DNA from: an uncultured Eubacteriales bacterium
GTDB taxonomy: Bacteria > Bacillota > Clostridia > Oscillospirales > Oscillospiraceae
NCBI GenBank assembly: GCA_900544765.1
Contig: UQWI01000013.1
Location: forward strand, 26,596 to 90,595
Direction of reading: 5' to 3'
DNA length: 64,000 nucleotides
Part shown: positions 17,498 to 26,248 of the stretch, piece after piece
Numbering within the stretch: the stretch's first letter is position 1
How the letters are laid out: every line of letters starts with the position of its first letter
Program-made: the position numbers and the translations under genes
Notes under the pieces: model-generated
What the model was told of the DNA's origin: nothing
Databases searched by the model: none
Seen by the model: only the letters and a program-made list of their open reading frames with translations

Positions 17498-18661
17498 GTG
17501 CTAATAATAAATGCCAGGTTGTTGGCAGAACTGTCCGGTGGATGCGGGACATCCTGCGGCGCTGTTCGGGTGAAAAACGGAAAAATTTCGGAAGTTTCAT
17601 CTGAAGAGCTGCAAGCCATGGCGGGTGAGGAAGTGTTTGACGCAGAAGGGAAAACGCTTCTGCCTGGTTTAATTGACCTGCACACCCACATAACGCTGCT
17701 GAGCGGCGTAGGTGAGAAGTCAAAAAACGAGCCCATGCAGCTGCTTATAGATGCAGCTGAACAGGCCAAGAGATATCTGAAATATGGCTATACCACAATC
17801 CGCGACTGCGGCAGCTATGACCGTGTGGCTAACTACGTCAGAGATATGATCGACCGTGGCCTGTGTGAAGGACCGAACATTATATCCTGTGGTAACACAC
17901 TGGCCAACAGCGCGTCGCAGAAGGACGGATACCTGGTGGATGGCGAGCTGGGCTTCACGGTTGGAGTGCGCAAAGAAGCGGCCTACGGCGCGGACTTCAT
18001 CAAGATTTACGCTTCTGGTTCTGCGTATAACCCTACGGGTGTTCCGCTCAACCCAATTATGACTCGTGGCGAGATTAAAGCTGCTGTTGATACCGCTAAA
18101 AGCAACGGCTTGTACGTTGCGGCGCACTGCCATGCAGACGAAGCTGTGCGAGCCTGCATAGAATGCGGAGTAAGAACTATTGAGCACGCCACCTATATCA
18201 GCGATGAGACTACAGATTTGCTGATGGAGACCGATTGCTGCTATCTGGTGCCAACCTTGTCAGCCACCTATGTCAGTCAGACCGATCCCGATGAGCGTAG
18301 ATTTTGGCTGGAGCGGCTAGATCCCATGAGGGAAAACATGTGCCGGGCTCTTAAGCGTGCATATAAGGCCGGGGCCAGGATAGGATTTGGAACTGACAGT
18401 GCTCCGGGCGGGCCCCAGTACGAACATGGAGTGGAATTCCGCTACCGCGTGGAAAATGCGGAAATTCCACCGTTGGAAGTGCTGAAGCAGGCTACTGTAT
18501 ATAACGCGGATATTATTGGGAAGGCCGGTAAATTAGGGTGCATCAAGGCAGGTCTCGATGCAGATTTGGTGCTTGTGGACGGATGCCCTGACGAGAATAT
18601 GGAGGTCATGTATCATACACCATTTGCCGTGTGGAAAAGCGGGAGAATGGTTGAAAAGTAA
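17498..18661 (+). CDS. amidohydrolase (prolidase/imidazolonepropionase-like)
   Basis: 387 residues. The GTG start is preceded by AGGGGGTGAT. Amidohydrolase metal sites are complete: LIDLHTHITLL (H-x-H), FIKIYASG with the bridging lysine, VAAHCHADEA and RTIEHATYI for two histidines, and GTDSAPGG for the aspartate. The family includes cytosolic Xaa-Pro/Xaa-Arg dipeptidases and related amide hydrolases that use two metal ions. In this operon with carboxypeptidases it is a plausible dipeptidase or N-acyl-amino-acid hydrolase. Part of a second, related gene remains at 23005-23130. Confidence 0.85.
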   Translation: MLIINARLLAELSGGCGTSCGAVRVKNGKISEVSSEELQAMAGEEVFDAEGKTLLPGLIDLHTHITLLSGVGEKSKNEPMQLLIDAAEQAKRYLKYGYTTIRDCGSYDRVANYVRDMIDRGLCEGPNIISCGNTLANSASQKDGYLVDGELGFTVGVRKEAAYGADFIKIYASGSAYNPTGVPLNPIMTRGEIKAAVDTAKSNGLYVAAHCHADEAVRACIECGVRTIEHATYISDETTDLLMETDCCYLVPTLSATYVSQTDPDERRFWLERLDPMRENMCRALKRAYKAGARIGFGTDSAPGGPQYEHGVEFRYRVENAEIPPLEVLKQATVYNADIIGKAGKLGCIKAGLDADLVLVDGCPDENMEVMYHTPFAVWKSGRMVEK

Positions 18662-18715
18662 CGCGTTTATAAAAAATTGCGGGCATACGTGCTGCCCCGA
18701 AAAAGGAGATTGGAA

Positions 18716-20110
18716 ATGGAAAATACGGCTCAAAAGAAATTACCGCTGAAAGTCAAGTGGCTTTTTGCCTCAGGAGACTTTGCCAAGACCCTTTTGGTAG
18801 TCATTACGGCTGTTTGCTCTCTTTACTTCTACACTGACGTCCTGGGTATGGACCCTGACGTCGTCGCGCTCATTATCCTGATTGCTAAAATCTGGGATTT
18901 TATAAATGACCCAATGATGGGCGCCATAGTGGACCGTACGAGGAGCAAAGAGGGCAAGTGCCGCATGTGGCTCAAGTACATGTCCGTACCTGGAGGCGTA
19001 GTATTTGCACTCAACTTCATAATGCCCGAGCTGGCCGAGACAGGAAAGATTGTCTGGGTCGCCATAACCTACACGCTTCAGGGCATGGCCAGCACGGCGC
19101 TAATGATACCGCAGAACACTCTGATGAGCCGTATTACCACCGATCCGGTGGAGCGCGCCGCCATAAACAGTTACCGCGGCTACTTCACCGTCGCTGCGAA
19201 TCTTGTGGGCGGCTCTCTGGCCATACCCTTCGTACAGTTTGCCGGCAGCGGGGACATGCGCAAAGGTTTCGCCATTTTCGGCATCGTCTGCGGCATCCTT
19301 TACGCCGTCAACTATCTCATCGTCTATTTCTGCACCAAGGGATATGAGCCCATGGAGCCTGAAAAGGCCAAAGTGAGCCATGAACAGGTAAAGAAAGAGC
19401 GTGTGAAGCTCGGCGAGGTTCTGACCAACTGGCCCTGGCTGCTCGTCCTCCTCGCGTATTTCTTCACCATGGTCGCCGCCTCCATATCCGGCAGCAGCGG
19501 CATTCAGTACGCTCAGTATAACCTTGGCGACGTCAATATTTATTCCATCATGAGCTCAATAGCCCTGGTCGGATCCGTGATTGTGTACTTGGCGCTCGCG
19601 CCGCTGGTAAAGCGTTTCGGCAACGCTAAGCTGGTCTTCTTCGGCTCTTTGATTGGAGCTGCTTCATACTTGATCAGGTTTATCACGCAGGATGCAAACC
19701 TCTGGATTATTTATGTCGGATACTTTGTAGGCAACTTGGGACAGAGCCTGGCCTCCAGCGTCGTCATGCTCGTTGTCTACGACAGCTTTGTCTACATTCG
19801 GCACAAGACTGGCAAGGCTGCGCCTGAAGCCATCCTGGTCTCCGGTTTCTCCGTTTCCTATAAGGTGGGCATGGCCATCGCCACGCCGATTGCAGCCTGG
19901 TTGCTGGGAATGGTGCCATTTGTCTCGGGCTCCGCGGTGCAAGAGCAGAGTGTCCTAAACCTGTTCCTGTATGAAAACACCTTGATTCCCGCCGTGGCAT
20001 TTGCGATAGCTGCCGTTATGGGCCTTGCGCTCATGAAGTTTGACAAAGAGATTCAGCATTATAAAGCCATTGACGCTGCTGCGGTGGAAGGGCAGACAAA
20101 TAACGTCTGA
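18716..20110 (+). CDS. GPH-family cation symporter (MFS)
   Basis: 464 residues with about 12 predicted membrane helices. The glycoside-pentoside-hexuronide:cation symporter signature is in the first half: DVVALIILIAKIWDFINDPM followed by MGAIVDRTRSKEGKCR. The start at 18716 follows AAAGGAG. GPH symporters mostly import glycosides with Na+ or H+, but members occur in other catabolic loci. Here it lies among peptidases and an amidohydrolase, so a glycosylated peptide, a peptide-like natural product or an amide is a possible substrate. It is the only transporter of the locus and none of the hydrolases is secreted, so hydrolysis should follow import. Confidence 0.88.
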   Translation: MENTAQKKLPLKVKWLFASGDFAKTLLVVITAVCSLYFYTDVLGMDPDVVALIILIAKIWDFINDPMMGAIVDRTRSKEGKCRMWLKYMSVPGGVVFALNFIMPELAETGKIVWVAITYTLQGMASTALMIPQNTLMSRITTDPVERAAINSYRGYFTVAANLVGGSLAIPFVQFAGSGDMRKGFAIFGIVCGILYAVNYLIVYFCTKGYEPMEPEKAKVSHEQVKKERVKLGEVLTNWPWLLVLLAYFFTMVAASISGSSGIQYAQYNLGDVNIYSIMSSIALVGSVIVYLALAPLVKRFGNAKLVFFGSLIGAASYLIRFITQDANLWIIYVGYFVGNLGQSLASSVVMLVVYDSFVYIRHKTGKAAPEAILVSGFSVSYKVGMAIATPIAAWLLGMVPFVSGSAVQEQSVLNLFLYENTLIPAVAFAIAAVMGLALMKFDKEIQHYKAIDAAAVEGQTNNV

Positions 20111-20152
20111 TTTTCACCCGGGCACTTACCAAACGGAGAAAAGGAGCGCTTT

Positions 20153-21583
20153 ATGCAGATAAAGGAAAAATCCTCCCGCGAATATACAGTTGAGAGGAAA
20201 ATACATATTAACGGCTCTGAAATTAGCTATAAATCTGTGTCGCAGGACTGGATTTTCACGGATGAGTCCGGGAATGATGAGGCCTCCATCTTCACCTACA
20301 GCTATATCCGAACTGATGTAGCTGTCAAAAACCGACCAGTTCTGTTTGCGTTCAATGGCGGGCCAGGGGCATCCTGCTCCCAACTGCATCTGGGGATATT
20401 GGGACCCACGAGAATTGATTTTCCGGCCCCGGAGGAACAGCGCTCCGGGAAAGTCCCGGCCCTGATAAACAATGACGCCAGCCCGCTGGATGTTTGTGAC
20501 ATAGTTATGATTGACCCGCCGGGTACGGGTTACGCGCGCTTGCTTAACAGCGAAGCTGCCGAAAAGTACTTTTCGGTTGAGGGCGACGCCCATGCCGTCG
20601 CCCTGTTGATAGAGGCCTGGATTCTCCGATACGGCAGACACGACTCGCCCATATATATTATGGGCGAGAGCTACGGCAGCATCCGTGCGCCGGAGGTGGT
20701 TGGCAACCTGATGGGCGGCCCGACATACGGTGGTCTAAGAGATGTTGCAATCCCCGTGGCTGGAACAATTACCATAGGAAACTGCGGCTGGGATGTGCTC
20801 AGCGTGTTTAATCCTGATCCTGAGCTGCCGGAAGAGGCAGTCACAGCCCTGCCCGCATATGCTGCGGCACACTGGTATCACCACTTGAGCAAGGACGGCA
20901 CGCTCAACTGCGATTTTGTGGAGGAAGCTTATCAGTTTTCCGCAAACGAATATCTGCCAGCACTGTATATGGGACAAGCCATTTCTCCGGAAAAACGTGC
21001 ACATGTGGCAGAACGCCTGGCTTACTTCACAGGGATTAACGAGAGCGAAATCGTAAGGCGCGGCCTGCGTATATCTGTGAAGGACTTTGAATCAATGTGC
21101 TGTGATAAAGAGGGCAGTGCTATCGGCATTTATGACAGCCGGTATACCATGCCTTTGAGTCGCTATACCGGCCTTCTTGACCCGGTTGCTGACGACGCAG
21201 CTATGGGGACATATATGCCGGCATTTACTGCTGTGATGAACGGAGAAAAGCGTGAAGAGTTGGGCATCCCTGCAGGAATGCGCTATGATCAGATAAACTT
21301 CGAGATAAACGGGCGTTTTAAATACGAGGTCACAAGAACGCCACTGCAATGTCTGGCGCAGGCTATGCGGAGGAATCCGGACTTCCGCGTTTTCGTGGGC
21401 AGTGGATACTATGATTTGTGCACACTGTTCACCTATATCCGCGCAATTGTAAACAAAGGAAAGCTGGACATGTCCAGAGTGACTGTAAAGAACTACGAGT
21501 CCGGGCACTTGCTTTATATGGGCAGGGAAAATGCAGAGGCCTTTGGTCAAGATATCAGAGAGTTTATCAAAGCTGGCAACTGA
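20153..21583 (+). CDS. S10 family serine carboxypeptidase, cytosolic (paralogue 2)
   Basis: 476 residues. Motifs: FAFNGGPGASCSQLH, catalytic serine in MGESYGSIR, aspartate in GSGYYDLCTLF, histidine in YESGHLLYM. The N-terminus MQIKEKSSREYTVERK is not a signal peptide. AAAAGGAG precedes the ATG. It follows the GPH symporter by 42 bases and precedes the third paralogue by 27 bases. Three diverged paralogues in one locus suggest a division of substrate specificity, for example different C-terminal residues or an amide/ester activity in one of them. Confidence 0.87.
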   Translation: MQIKEKSSREYTVERKIHINGSEISYKSVSQDWIFTDESGNDEASIFTYSYIRTDVAVKNRPVLFAFNGGPGASCSQLHLGILGPTRIDFPAPEEQRSGKVPALINNDASPLDVCDIVMIDPPGTGYARLLNSEAAEKYFSVEGDAHAVALLIEAWILRYGRHDSPIYIMGESYGSIRAPEVVGNLMGGPTYGGLRDVAIPVAGTITIGNCGWDVLSVFNPDPELPEEAVTALPAYAAAHWYHHLSKDGTLNCDFVEEAYQFSANEYLPALYMGQAISPEKRAHVAERLAYFTGINESEIVRRGLRISVKDFESMCCDKEGSAIGIYDSRYTMPLSRYTGLLDPVADDAAMGTYMPAFTAVMNGEKREELGIPAGMRYDQINFEINGRFKYEVTRTPLQCLAQAMRRNPDFRVFVGSGYYDLCTLFTYIRAIVNKGKLDMSRVTVKNYESGHLLYMGRENAEAFGQDIREFIKAGN

Positions 21584-21610
21584 GTCGAAAAAATTATAGC
21601 AAGGAGAGCA

Positions 21611-22984
21611 ATGATGGATACGTTTAGACCATTCAGGTTTGAAAAAGTACTTACACATAAGCAGTCCGGCATCTGCTTTAAAACTGTTGTGGAAGACTAT
21701 CTGTTTTGCAATGCTGAAGGCCGGACAGAGGCCACCATTTACAGCTATTCCTACATTGCTGAGCTATCAAACGAGCCTGACAGGCCAGTCATGTTCTGCT
21801 ATAACGGTGGGCCAGGTGCAAGCAGCAGCTGGGTACACATGGGATTACTGGGACCTAAACAGGTAACGTTTCCTAATTATCCCGGCGAAGATAACTCGGC
21901 CGTGTATGGGGAAAATACAAATTTCCTGCTCGACTGCTGTGACCTTGTCATGATAAATCCACCTGGTACCAAATATACCCATGTGAGCGAGAAAGCCGGG
22001 CAGAAGTATTTCAACACAGCCGGAGATGCTCAGGCCATAAGCGAGTTTATACTCGCCTGGCTTAAAAAGTACGGACGTGACAACGCGCCCGTCTATCTGC
22101 TGGGTGAGAGTTACGGTACTATTCGCAATCTGGCCGTGGCAGATATTCTGACGGAGCAGGTGAATCTGGCGGGGATAGTCAGCATCGGGACATCCTTCAA
22201 CGTGGGGTCGCCAACTACCATGCTGGTAGAGCCCAATGTAAGAAGGTTGGGAGCTAACGCAGCCTGCTGCTGGTATCATCTGCACCGGGGCGAAAAGCCA
22301 TTTGCCGAATTCGTCGGAGAGGCGATGGATTTCGCTTACTGTGAATACGCACATGCTCTCCTGATGGGCAGCCGGCTGCCTGAGGATGAGCTGAAAGAGA
22401 CGCTGAAAAAGCTGCATTACTACACCGGACTTGACTGTGAGCTTCTGCGAAAGGGCAGCCTGCGCTTCGACGAGATGACCTATTTAACGAAGCTGATACC
22501 CGGGCAGCTTGTCAGCGCTTACGACTCGAGAATGACTCGCCCGCTCAAGGAAGAGATGACCGAGGAGGAGTGGAACGAGGCTTTTTCCAGCGAACCTTTT
22601 GTAGTAGTGGCAGACACGGCCATAACTGAGGCTCTGGAGCGGTATACGCGCGAAGAGCTAGCAGAGCCGGAAAATCGCAGGGAAACAATTGACATGCTGG
22701 AAATTGCCACGAACTGGCGCTATGATACGCTGGAAAAGGATACGCTCACTCTGCCGGCAGAGCTGATGGAGCGCAATCAAAAGCTGCGTTTCTTTTTCGT
22801 GGCCGGGTATTATGACCTCCAATCCACATTCGACTTTGTGACCTACTTTCTGGGCCGCTACTGCCTGCCTATGGAGCGTGTAACATTTAAGGTGTATGAG
22901 TCCGGCCACGCTGCCTATGTTGGTGGAAATATGGCCAGTGAAGTCAGCGAGAATATACGCAGCTTTATCAATGCGGGTAAGTAA
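21611..22984 (+). CDS. S10 family serine carboxypeptidase, cytosolic (paralogue 3)
   Basis: 457 residues. Motifs: FCYNGGPGASSSWVH, catalytic serine in LGESYGTIR, aspartate in VAGYYDLQSTFDF, histidine in YESGHAAYV. No signal peptide (MMDTFRPFRFEKVL). AAGGAG lies upstream; a second ATG follows directly. The C-terminal third has an acidic helical insert (MTEEEWNEAF and EELAEPENRRET) not obvious in the other paralogues. It is the last complete gene of the operon; 20 bases later a second amidohydrolase begins but is truncated. Confidence 0.87.
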   Translation: MMDTFRPFRFEKVLTHKQSGICFKTVVEDYLFCNAEGRTEATIYSYSYIAELSNEPDRPVMFCYNGGPGASSSWVHMGLLGPKQVTFPNYPGEDNSAVYGENTNFLLDCCDLVMINPPGTKYTHVSEKAGQKYFNTAGDAQAISEFILAWLKKYGRDNAPVYLLGESYGTIRNLAVADILTEQVNLAGIVSIGTSFNVGSPTTMLVEPNVRRLGANAACCWYHLHRGEKPFAEFVGEAMDFAYCEYAHALLMGSRLPEDELKETLKKLHYYTGLDCELLRKGSLRFDEMTYLTKLIPGQLVSAYDSRMTRPLKEEMTEEEWNEAFSSEPFVVVADTAITEALERYTREELAEPENRRETIDMLEIATNWRYDTLEKDTLTLPAELMERNQKLRFFFVAGYYDLQSTFDFVTYFLGRYCLPMERVTFKVYESGHAAYVGGNMASEVSENIRSFINAGK

Positions 22985-23004
22985 GCGAAAGGGTTGAAAC
23001 CACA

Positions 23005-23130
23005 ATGCTTTTGAAAAATTGCCGGCTGATTCCGGAGCTCACTGAGGAATACAGCGGGGAAATGGCAGATGTCCTTATAAAAGGCAGCTATATTGCGGCA
23101 ATATCGCCATGCGGCACGCTGGCAGACGAT
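23005..23130 (+). pseudogene. 5' fragment of a second amidohydrolase
   Basis: The first about 42 codons (MLLKNCRLIPELTEEYSGEM, then ADVLIKGSYIAAISPCGTLA) read as the normal N-terminal beta-sandwich of an amidohydrolase similar to the one at 17498. At about 23125-23130 the homology stops, and the following plus-strand codons are the antisense of a metallophosphatase gene. The catalytic barrel is missing, so the fragment is non-functional. It marks the end of the peptidase operon and a recombination or assembly junction. Confidence 0.7.
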
Positions 23131-23475
23131 GGCGATGCAGCTCCTGCCGTCAAGCCCGTACACCTCGCCGTCGAGGGCGAAGAGCAGGTTAGGGTACTCG
23201 CGCTGCGCCATGACCGTGCCGCCGAAGCGCCCAACCGGCTCGTATCCGAGCGCCGCCGTGGGTCGCGCCTCGTGATTGCCGTGGATGCACAGCAGCGTTA
23301 TGGGCATCGTGGCTATGTACTGTTTGAGCTTTTCGTCGCGGTGGTTGAGGTAGTAGTTGACGCCAGCGTCGCCGAGGATTATCAGCACGTCTTCGCGCGT
23401 CGTGCGGTTGTCGCGGCAGAAGCACGCGATGCGCTCAAAGCGCCCATGCGTGTCGCCAGTGAGGTAGACGTTCAT
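23125..23475 (-). pseudogene. 5' fragment of a phage-type metallophosphatase
   Basis: From the ATG at 23475 (MNVYLTGDTHGRFERI; GGAGG upstream) about 115 residues of a calcineurin-like phosphoesterase can be read: ILGDAGVNYY and IHGNHEARPTA hold the metal ligands, and VYGLDGRSCIAI ends the homologous part. A normal protein would continue with a GG-histidine region of about 100 residues. Instead the frame runs into antisense of the amidohydrolase fragment. Such enzymes are frequent in prophages and integrated elements, which agrees with the DinD/BRO and AbrB-type neighbours. Confidence 0.65.
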
Positions 23476-23568
23476 ATTTCCCTCCTGATATAGCGAGCGG
23501 ACGGTGTAGGCCGTCCGCTTATTATTTGTTCTTATCTTCAAGAAGCTGCGGGCCGCAGACAGATTACC

Positions 23569-23772
23569 TCAGCTCTCTACGGCATTGAAAAGCTCCTCCA
23601 CGCGCGCGTCCACCTCGGACTGAGAGTAAACCGGCTCCCCGCTCAGGCGGCTCAGCTCGGCGGCGTAGATGGCGTCGCGGTGACGGGACATCTTCTCGCG
23701 CGCCTCGCCGGCTTTTTCTGCGAGTTCAGATATGGCGTTGTTGTTATCGCTCGATGCGTGGCTGTTATTCAT
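23569..23772 (-). CDS. small hypothetical protein downstream of the DinD/BRO gene
   Basis: 67 residues from the ATG at 23772, which overlaps the stop region of the upstream gene (GGAGGATGAATAA), so the two are translationally coupled. The protein is acidic and probably helical (ELAEKAGEAREKMSRHRDAI), with a C-terminal SEVDARVEELFNAVES. I do not recognise the family. It is a likely accessory partner of the DinD/BRO protein on a mobile element. Confidence 0.6.
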   Translation of the reverse strand: MNNSHASSDNNNAISELAEKAGEAREKMSRHRDAIYAAELSRLSGEPVYSQSEVDARVEELFNAVES

Positions 23773-24643
23773 CCTCCACCTTCCCCGGCAGCTTCGCAGC
23801 GTCCTCAATGATGTCCGTCACTAGCTTCATCGTCTTGGCGTTTTCGGCGCTTATTACGGGGCGACCCATCTCGCGCTCCAGCTCTTTTCTCGCGTTGCCG
23901 GCGACGCGGCCGCCGCGCTGAGCTACGCTCAGGTTCTCGGCCATGCCCTCGGGCTTTTCGATCTGCGAGATGCCCGTCGTGCTGGCTTCGGCCAGCATGT
24001 TCAGCACCAGCTCGAGGTCGCTCATGTTGTCGCGCAGGTTCTCCTTTTTGAGCCCCTTGAGGTCCTTATACTGCCGCGTGGTCATGCCTGACCACGCTTT
24101 ACTTATCTCGTCCGTCAGTATCGCATACTCGCGGCCCTTCTGTACGCCGCGTTTGCTCCACTCGTCCGTCAGCTCGTTGCGGATGCGTATCGCCAGCAGC
24201 CGCTGGTGCACCCACTCCTCGCTGTATCCCTTCTTGAGATACGTCTCGAGCGCGCGGTCGATGGCCTGCTCGGGGTCTATCGTCTCCTCGATACGCTCGC
24301 GGCCTACCTGCGCCAGCCAGAGCTTGAACGGCTCGCCTTTCCGTGAGGGGATAGACTGGATGATGCGCAGCAGCTGTTCCGTGTCCGCGACGTCGGTGAG
24401 ACGGCGCTTGCCGTCCTTAGACTTCAATTTCAACTGCTGACAATTTGTCAGCAGTTCGTCCGCGCCCTCATCCTTGAGCCGCTGCTTGAGCTTAGCCCAG
24501 TAGTTGCTCGCGCCGCGCTTGTCCTTCTGGTCAGTCAGTGCGCCGACTACATCCACAACGGAAAAATACCATTCTTCGCGCTCGGCGTCCCATGCGGAGC
24601 GTATGGGCTGATCCTCAAATAACTGCATTGCGTCGTTGCTCAT
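23765..24643 (-). CDS. DinD-like / BRO-N domain phage antirepressor-type protein
   Basis: 292 residues from the ATG at 24643 (GGGGGT seven bases upstream). The N-terminal BRO-type domain is visible: IRSAWDAEREEWYFSVVDVV, NYWAKLKQRLKDEG, LTDVADTEQLLRIIQSIPS, and KLWLAQVGRERIEE. The second half (YAILTDEISKAWSGMTTRQY and later MAENLSVAQRGGRVAGNARK) matches the C-terminus of DNA-damage-inducible protein D. These proteins occur in phages, plasmids and SOS regulons; the biochemical role is poorly known. Coupled to the small gene at 23569. Its presence supports a mobile origin of 23130-24900. Confidence 0.85.
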   Translation of the reverse strand: MSNDAMQLFEDQPIRSAWDAEREEWYFSVVDVVGALTDQKDKRGASNYWAKLKQRLKDEGADELLTNCQQLKLKSKDGKRRLTDVADTEQLLRIIQSIPSRKGEPFKLWLAQVGRERIEETIDPEQAIDRALETYLKKGYSEEWVHQRLLAIRIRNELTDEWSKRGVQKGREYAILTDEISKAWSGMTTRQYKDLKGLKKENLRDNMSDLELVLNMLAEASTTGISQIEKPEGMAENLSVAQRGGRVAGNARKELEREMGRPVISAENAKTMKLVTDIIEDAAKLPGKVEDE

Positions 24644-24703
24644 ACTATGTACCCCCAAATTAGCTGATTAAATTGTACCACATTTTGCCTTAAAACTCAA
24701 CGT

Positions 24704-24874
24704 TTATGTAACTTTTCTGCCCACCTCCAGTATGGCGGCGCAGAAGCGTTCCCACGGGTACAACGTTTTCAGCAGCGGGTCGCCGTCACGGATACGGAGA
24801 GTGCGGCGGATTTCTTTAGGGATGACAACACGGCCCAGGTCGTCGATACGGCGGACGATGCCGGTGGCTTTCAT
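24704..24874 (-). pseudogene. AbrB/SpoVT-type transition regulator, truncated
   Basis: The ATG at 24874 begins a textbook AbrB/SpoVT swapped-hairpin DNA-binding domain (MKATGIVRRIDDLGRVVIPK, then EIRRTLRIRDGDPL). After residue 34 the sequence leaves the family and ends with an unrelated 22-residue tail (KTLYPWERF...). The normal protein is 80 or more residues and continues with a GDPLEIF-type stretch. A deletion or fusion has replaced the C-terminus. The DNA-binding part could still dimerise, so a small functional repressor cannot be excluded. Confidence 0.6.
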
Positions 24875-24955
24875 AAGATACCTCCTGCTTATATTTCTAT
24901 GTGCAGGAATTAGTATCCGCAGTTTCCAGCTTGCTATGCGTAAGGCGGAATTTGG

Positions 24956-25001
24956 AAAAGGAGCTGCGACGGTTTTGCTTAACCGTTCGCAACTCCTTTG
25001 A
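24956..25001 (-). terminator. hairpin terminator of the TetR gene
   Basis: On the minus strand AAAGGAGTTGCGAACGGTT pairs imperfectly with AACCGTCGCAGCTCCTTTT. The structure starts in the last codons of the TetR gene and ends in TTTT. Confidence 0.6.
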
Positions 25002-25590
25002 GCATATTCGTCATTATCCTGCGCACTGCCGTCAGCAGGTCGTACTGCCCGTCGCTCAGCGCCCACTCAAAAATGAGGCCCTTTTCCAGCATGCACAGAT
25101 CCTCCGTAAGCTGCTTCAAGTCCTCTCCGGGCTTTATTTCGCCGCACTTTTGGGCCTCCTGCAGTATTACATATGACTTTTTCATAATGGGGAGGTGCTT
25201 TTCTCCGGATTTGGTGAAATCTCCGAGGTATAGGCTCTTGTTGTTGGGCGTGTAAAAGTTCTTTATAAACTGCAGTCCCTGATCCATGCAGTATTCGGAG
25301 TACATACTGTAAACCACAACGACGTCCTCTATAAAGTCCCCCGTGAGCTTGCTTTCGTATTCTTCCCAATACTTTTCATAGCCTGCGTCAAAATAGTACG
25401 CCAGCAGCTCGTCCTTGCTGCCGAAATGGTGGTAGAAGCTCCCGACGGAAATCCCCGCCCTGCTGCACACATTTGCCACGGTGACGTACTCGTAGCCGTA
25501 TTCGCGCATTAACTCCATTGCCGCCTGAAAAATCTGATTCTTTACCTGCTGGCTGCGCACCTGGCGCGGCACTTTGAGCTTGTTGTCCAT
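24979..25590 (-). CDS. TetR/AcrR-family regulator
   Basis: 203 residues from the ATG at 25590 (GGAGGA upstream). The TetR helix-turn-helix is clear: QIFQAAMELMREYGYEYVTV then ANVCSRAGISVGSFYHHFGS. The C-terminal domain is helical and of unknown ligand, with a LLAYYFDAGYEKYWEEYES segment. It is transcribed away from the SnoaL/ene-reductase pair. An inverted repeat GCATTCT-N11-AGAATGC at 25710-25734 lies just after the promoter of that pair and is a good operator candidate. Likely a repressor relieved by the substrate of the reductase. Confidence 0.88.
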   Translation of the reverse strand: MDNKLKVPRQVRSQQVKNQIFQAAMELMREYGYEYVTVANVCSRAGISVGSFYHHFGSKDELLAYYFDAGYEKYWEEYESKLTGDFIEDVVVVYSMYSEYCMDQGLQFIKNFYTPNNKSLYLGDFTKSGEKHLPIMKKSYVILQEAQKCGEIKPGEDLKQLTEDLCMLEKGLIFEWALSDGQYDLLTAVRRIMTNMLKGVANG

Positions 25591-25678
25591 GCCGTCCTCC
25601 GGTTGAGTATTTATGCTTATGATACACAAACATCCTCAAAAAGTCAAAGATTAAAATTCTAACATGCCTTACAAATGA

Positions 25679-25734
25679 TTGCGTATATGATATATAACGA
25701 TTATAGAACGCATTCTAAAATCATTACAGAATGC
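25679..25734 (+). promoter_or_regulatory. promoter and TetR operator for the SnoaL-reductase operon
   Basis: TTGCGT (25679-25684), a 17-base spacer, TATAGA (25702-25707), then GCATTCT (25710-25716) and AGAATGC (25728-25734) as an inverted repeat over the expected transcription start. GGAGGAC lies before the ATG at 25760. Confidence 0.65.
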
Positions 25735-25759
25735 AATACTGAATTAGGAGGACAAAAAC

Positions 25760-26245
25760 ATGGCTACCCTGGAAGAGAGGATTCAGCGACTTGAGGACAT
25801 TCGTGAGTGCGAGCAGCTTCAGTACAAGTATGAGTATTATCTCGACCACAGCTATGACGGCGACGGCATTGCTTCGCTGTTCGTACCTGACGGGCTGTGG
25901 GAGATAAAAGGCTGCGGCGGCACCGCAAAGGGCCATGAGGCCATTAAGCAGCACGCGAAGGACCTGGGCAAGGCCATACCCTGGGGCCAGCACAACATGA
26001 TGACGCCTATGGTTGAGGTCTCCGAGGACGGCAAGACCGCCACGGGTACCTTCTGCCTCGTCTGCATGGTCACCATGATAGACAACGGCGTTGAAGATGC
26101 GTACATCCTCGTCGGCAAGTACAGCAACAAGTACGTCAAAATAGACGGCAAGTGGCTCTTCACGGAACTTACAGGCGTCATCGATCAGACAGCCCCCTGG
26201 GACAAGGGCTGGGTAAAGGCCGCCATCACGAAGGAGAGCTGGTAA
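25760..26245 (+). CDS. SnoaL-like / NTF2-fold protein (BaiE-like size and fold)
   Basis: 161 residues. It has the N-terminal helix (MATLEERIQRLEDIRECEQL) and cone-shaped sheet of the SnoaL-like group, with QHNMMTPMVEVSEDGKTATG and GKYSNKYVKIDGKWLFTELT. This group includes the bile-acid 7-alpha-dehydratase BaiE and scytalone dehydratase-like enzymes. A histidine in the AIPWGQHNMM segment sits where catalytic histidines often lie. Overall identity to BaiE cannot be judged here. It is three bases upstream of a BaiCD/BaiH-type ene-reductase, so the pair may dehydrate and reduce a steroid-like or aromatic substrate; that is inference. Confidence 0.8.
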   Translation: MATLEERIQRLEDIRECEQLQYKYEYYLDHSYDGDGIASLFVPDGLWEIKGCGGTAKGHEAIKQHAKDLGKAIPWGQHNMMTPMVEVSEDGKTATGTFCLVCMVTMIDNGVEDAYILVGKYSNKYVKIDGKWLFTELTGVIDQTAPWDKGWVKAAITKESW

Positions 26246-26248
26246 GCA

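Noticed and set aside
22915..23124. Continuation of the metallophosphatase ORF to 22915
   Set aside because: Beyond about 23125 the minus frame is antisense to the amidohydrolase fragment and the end of the S10 gene; homology has ended.
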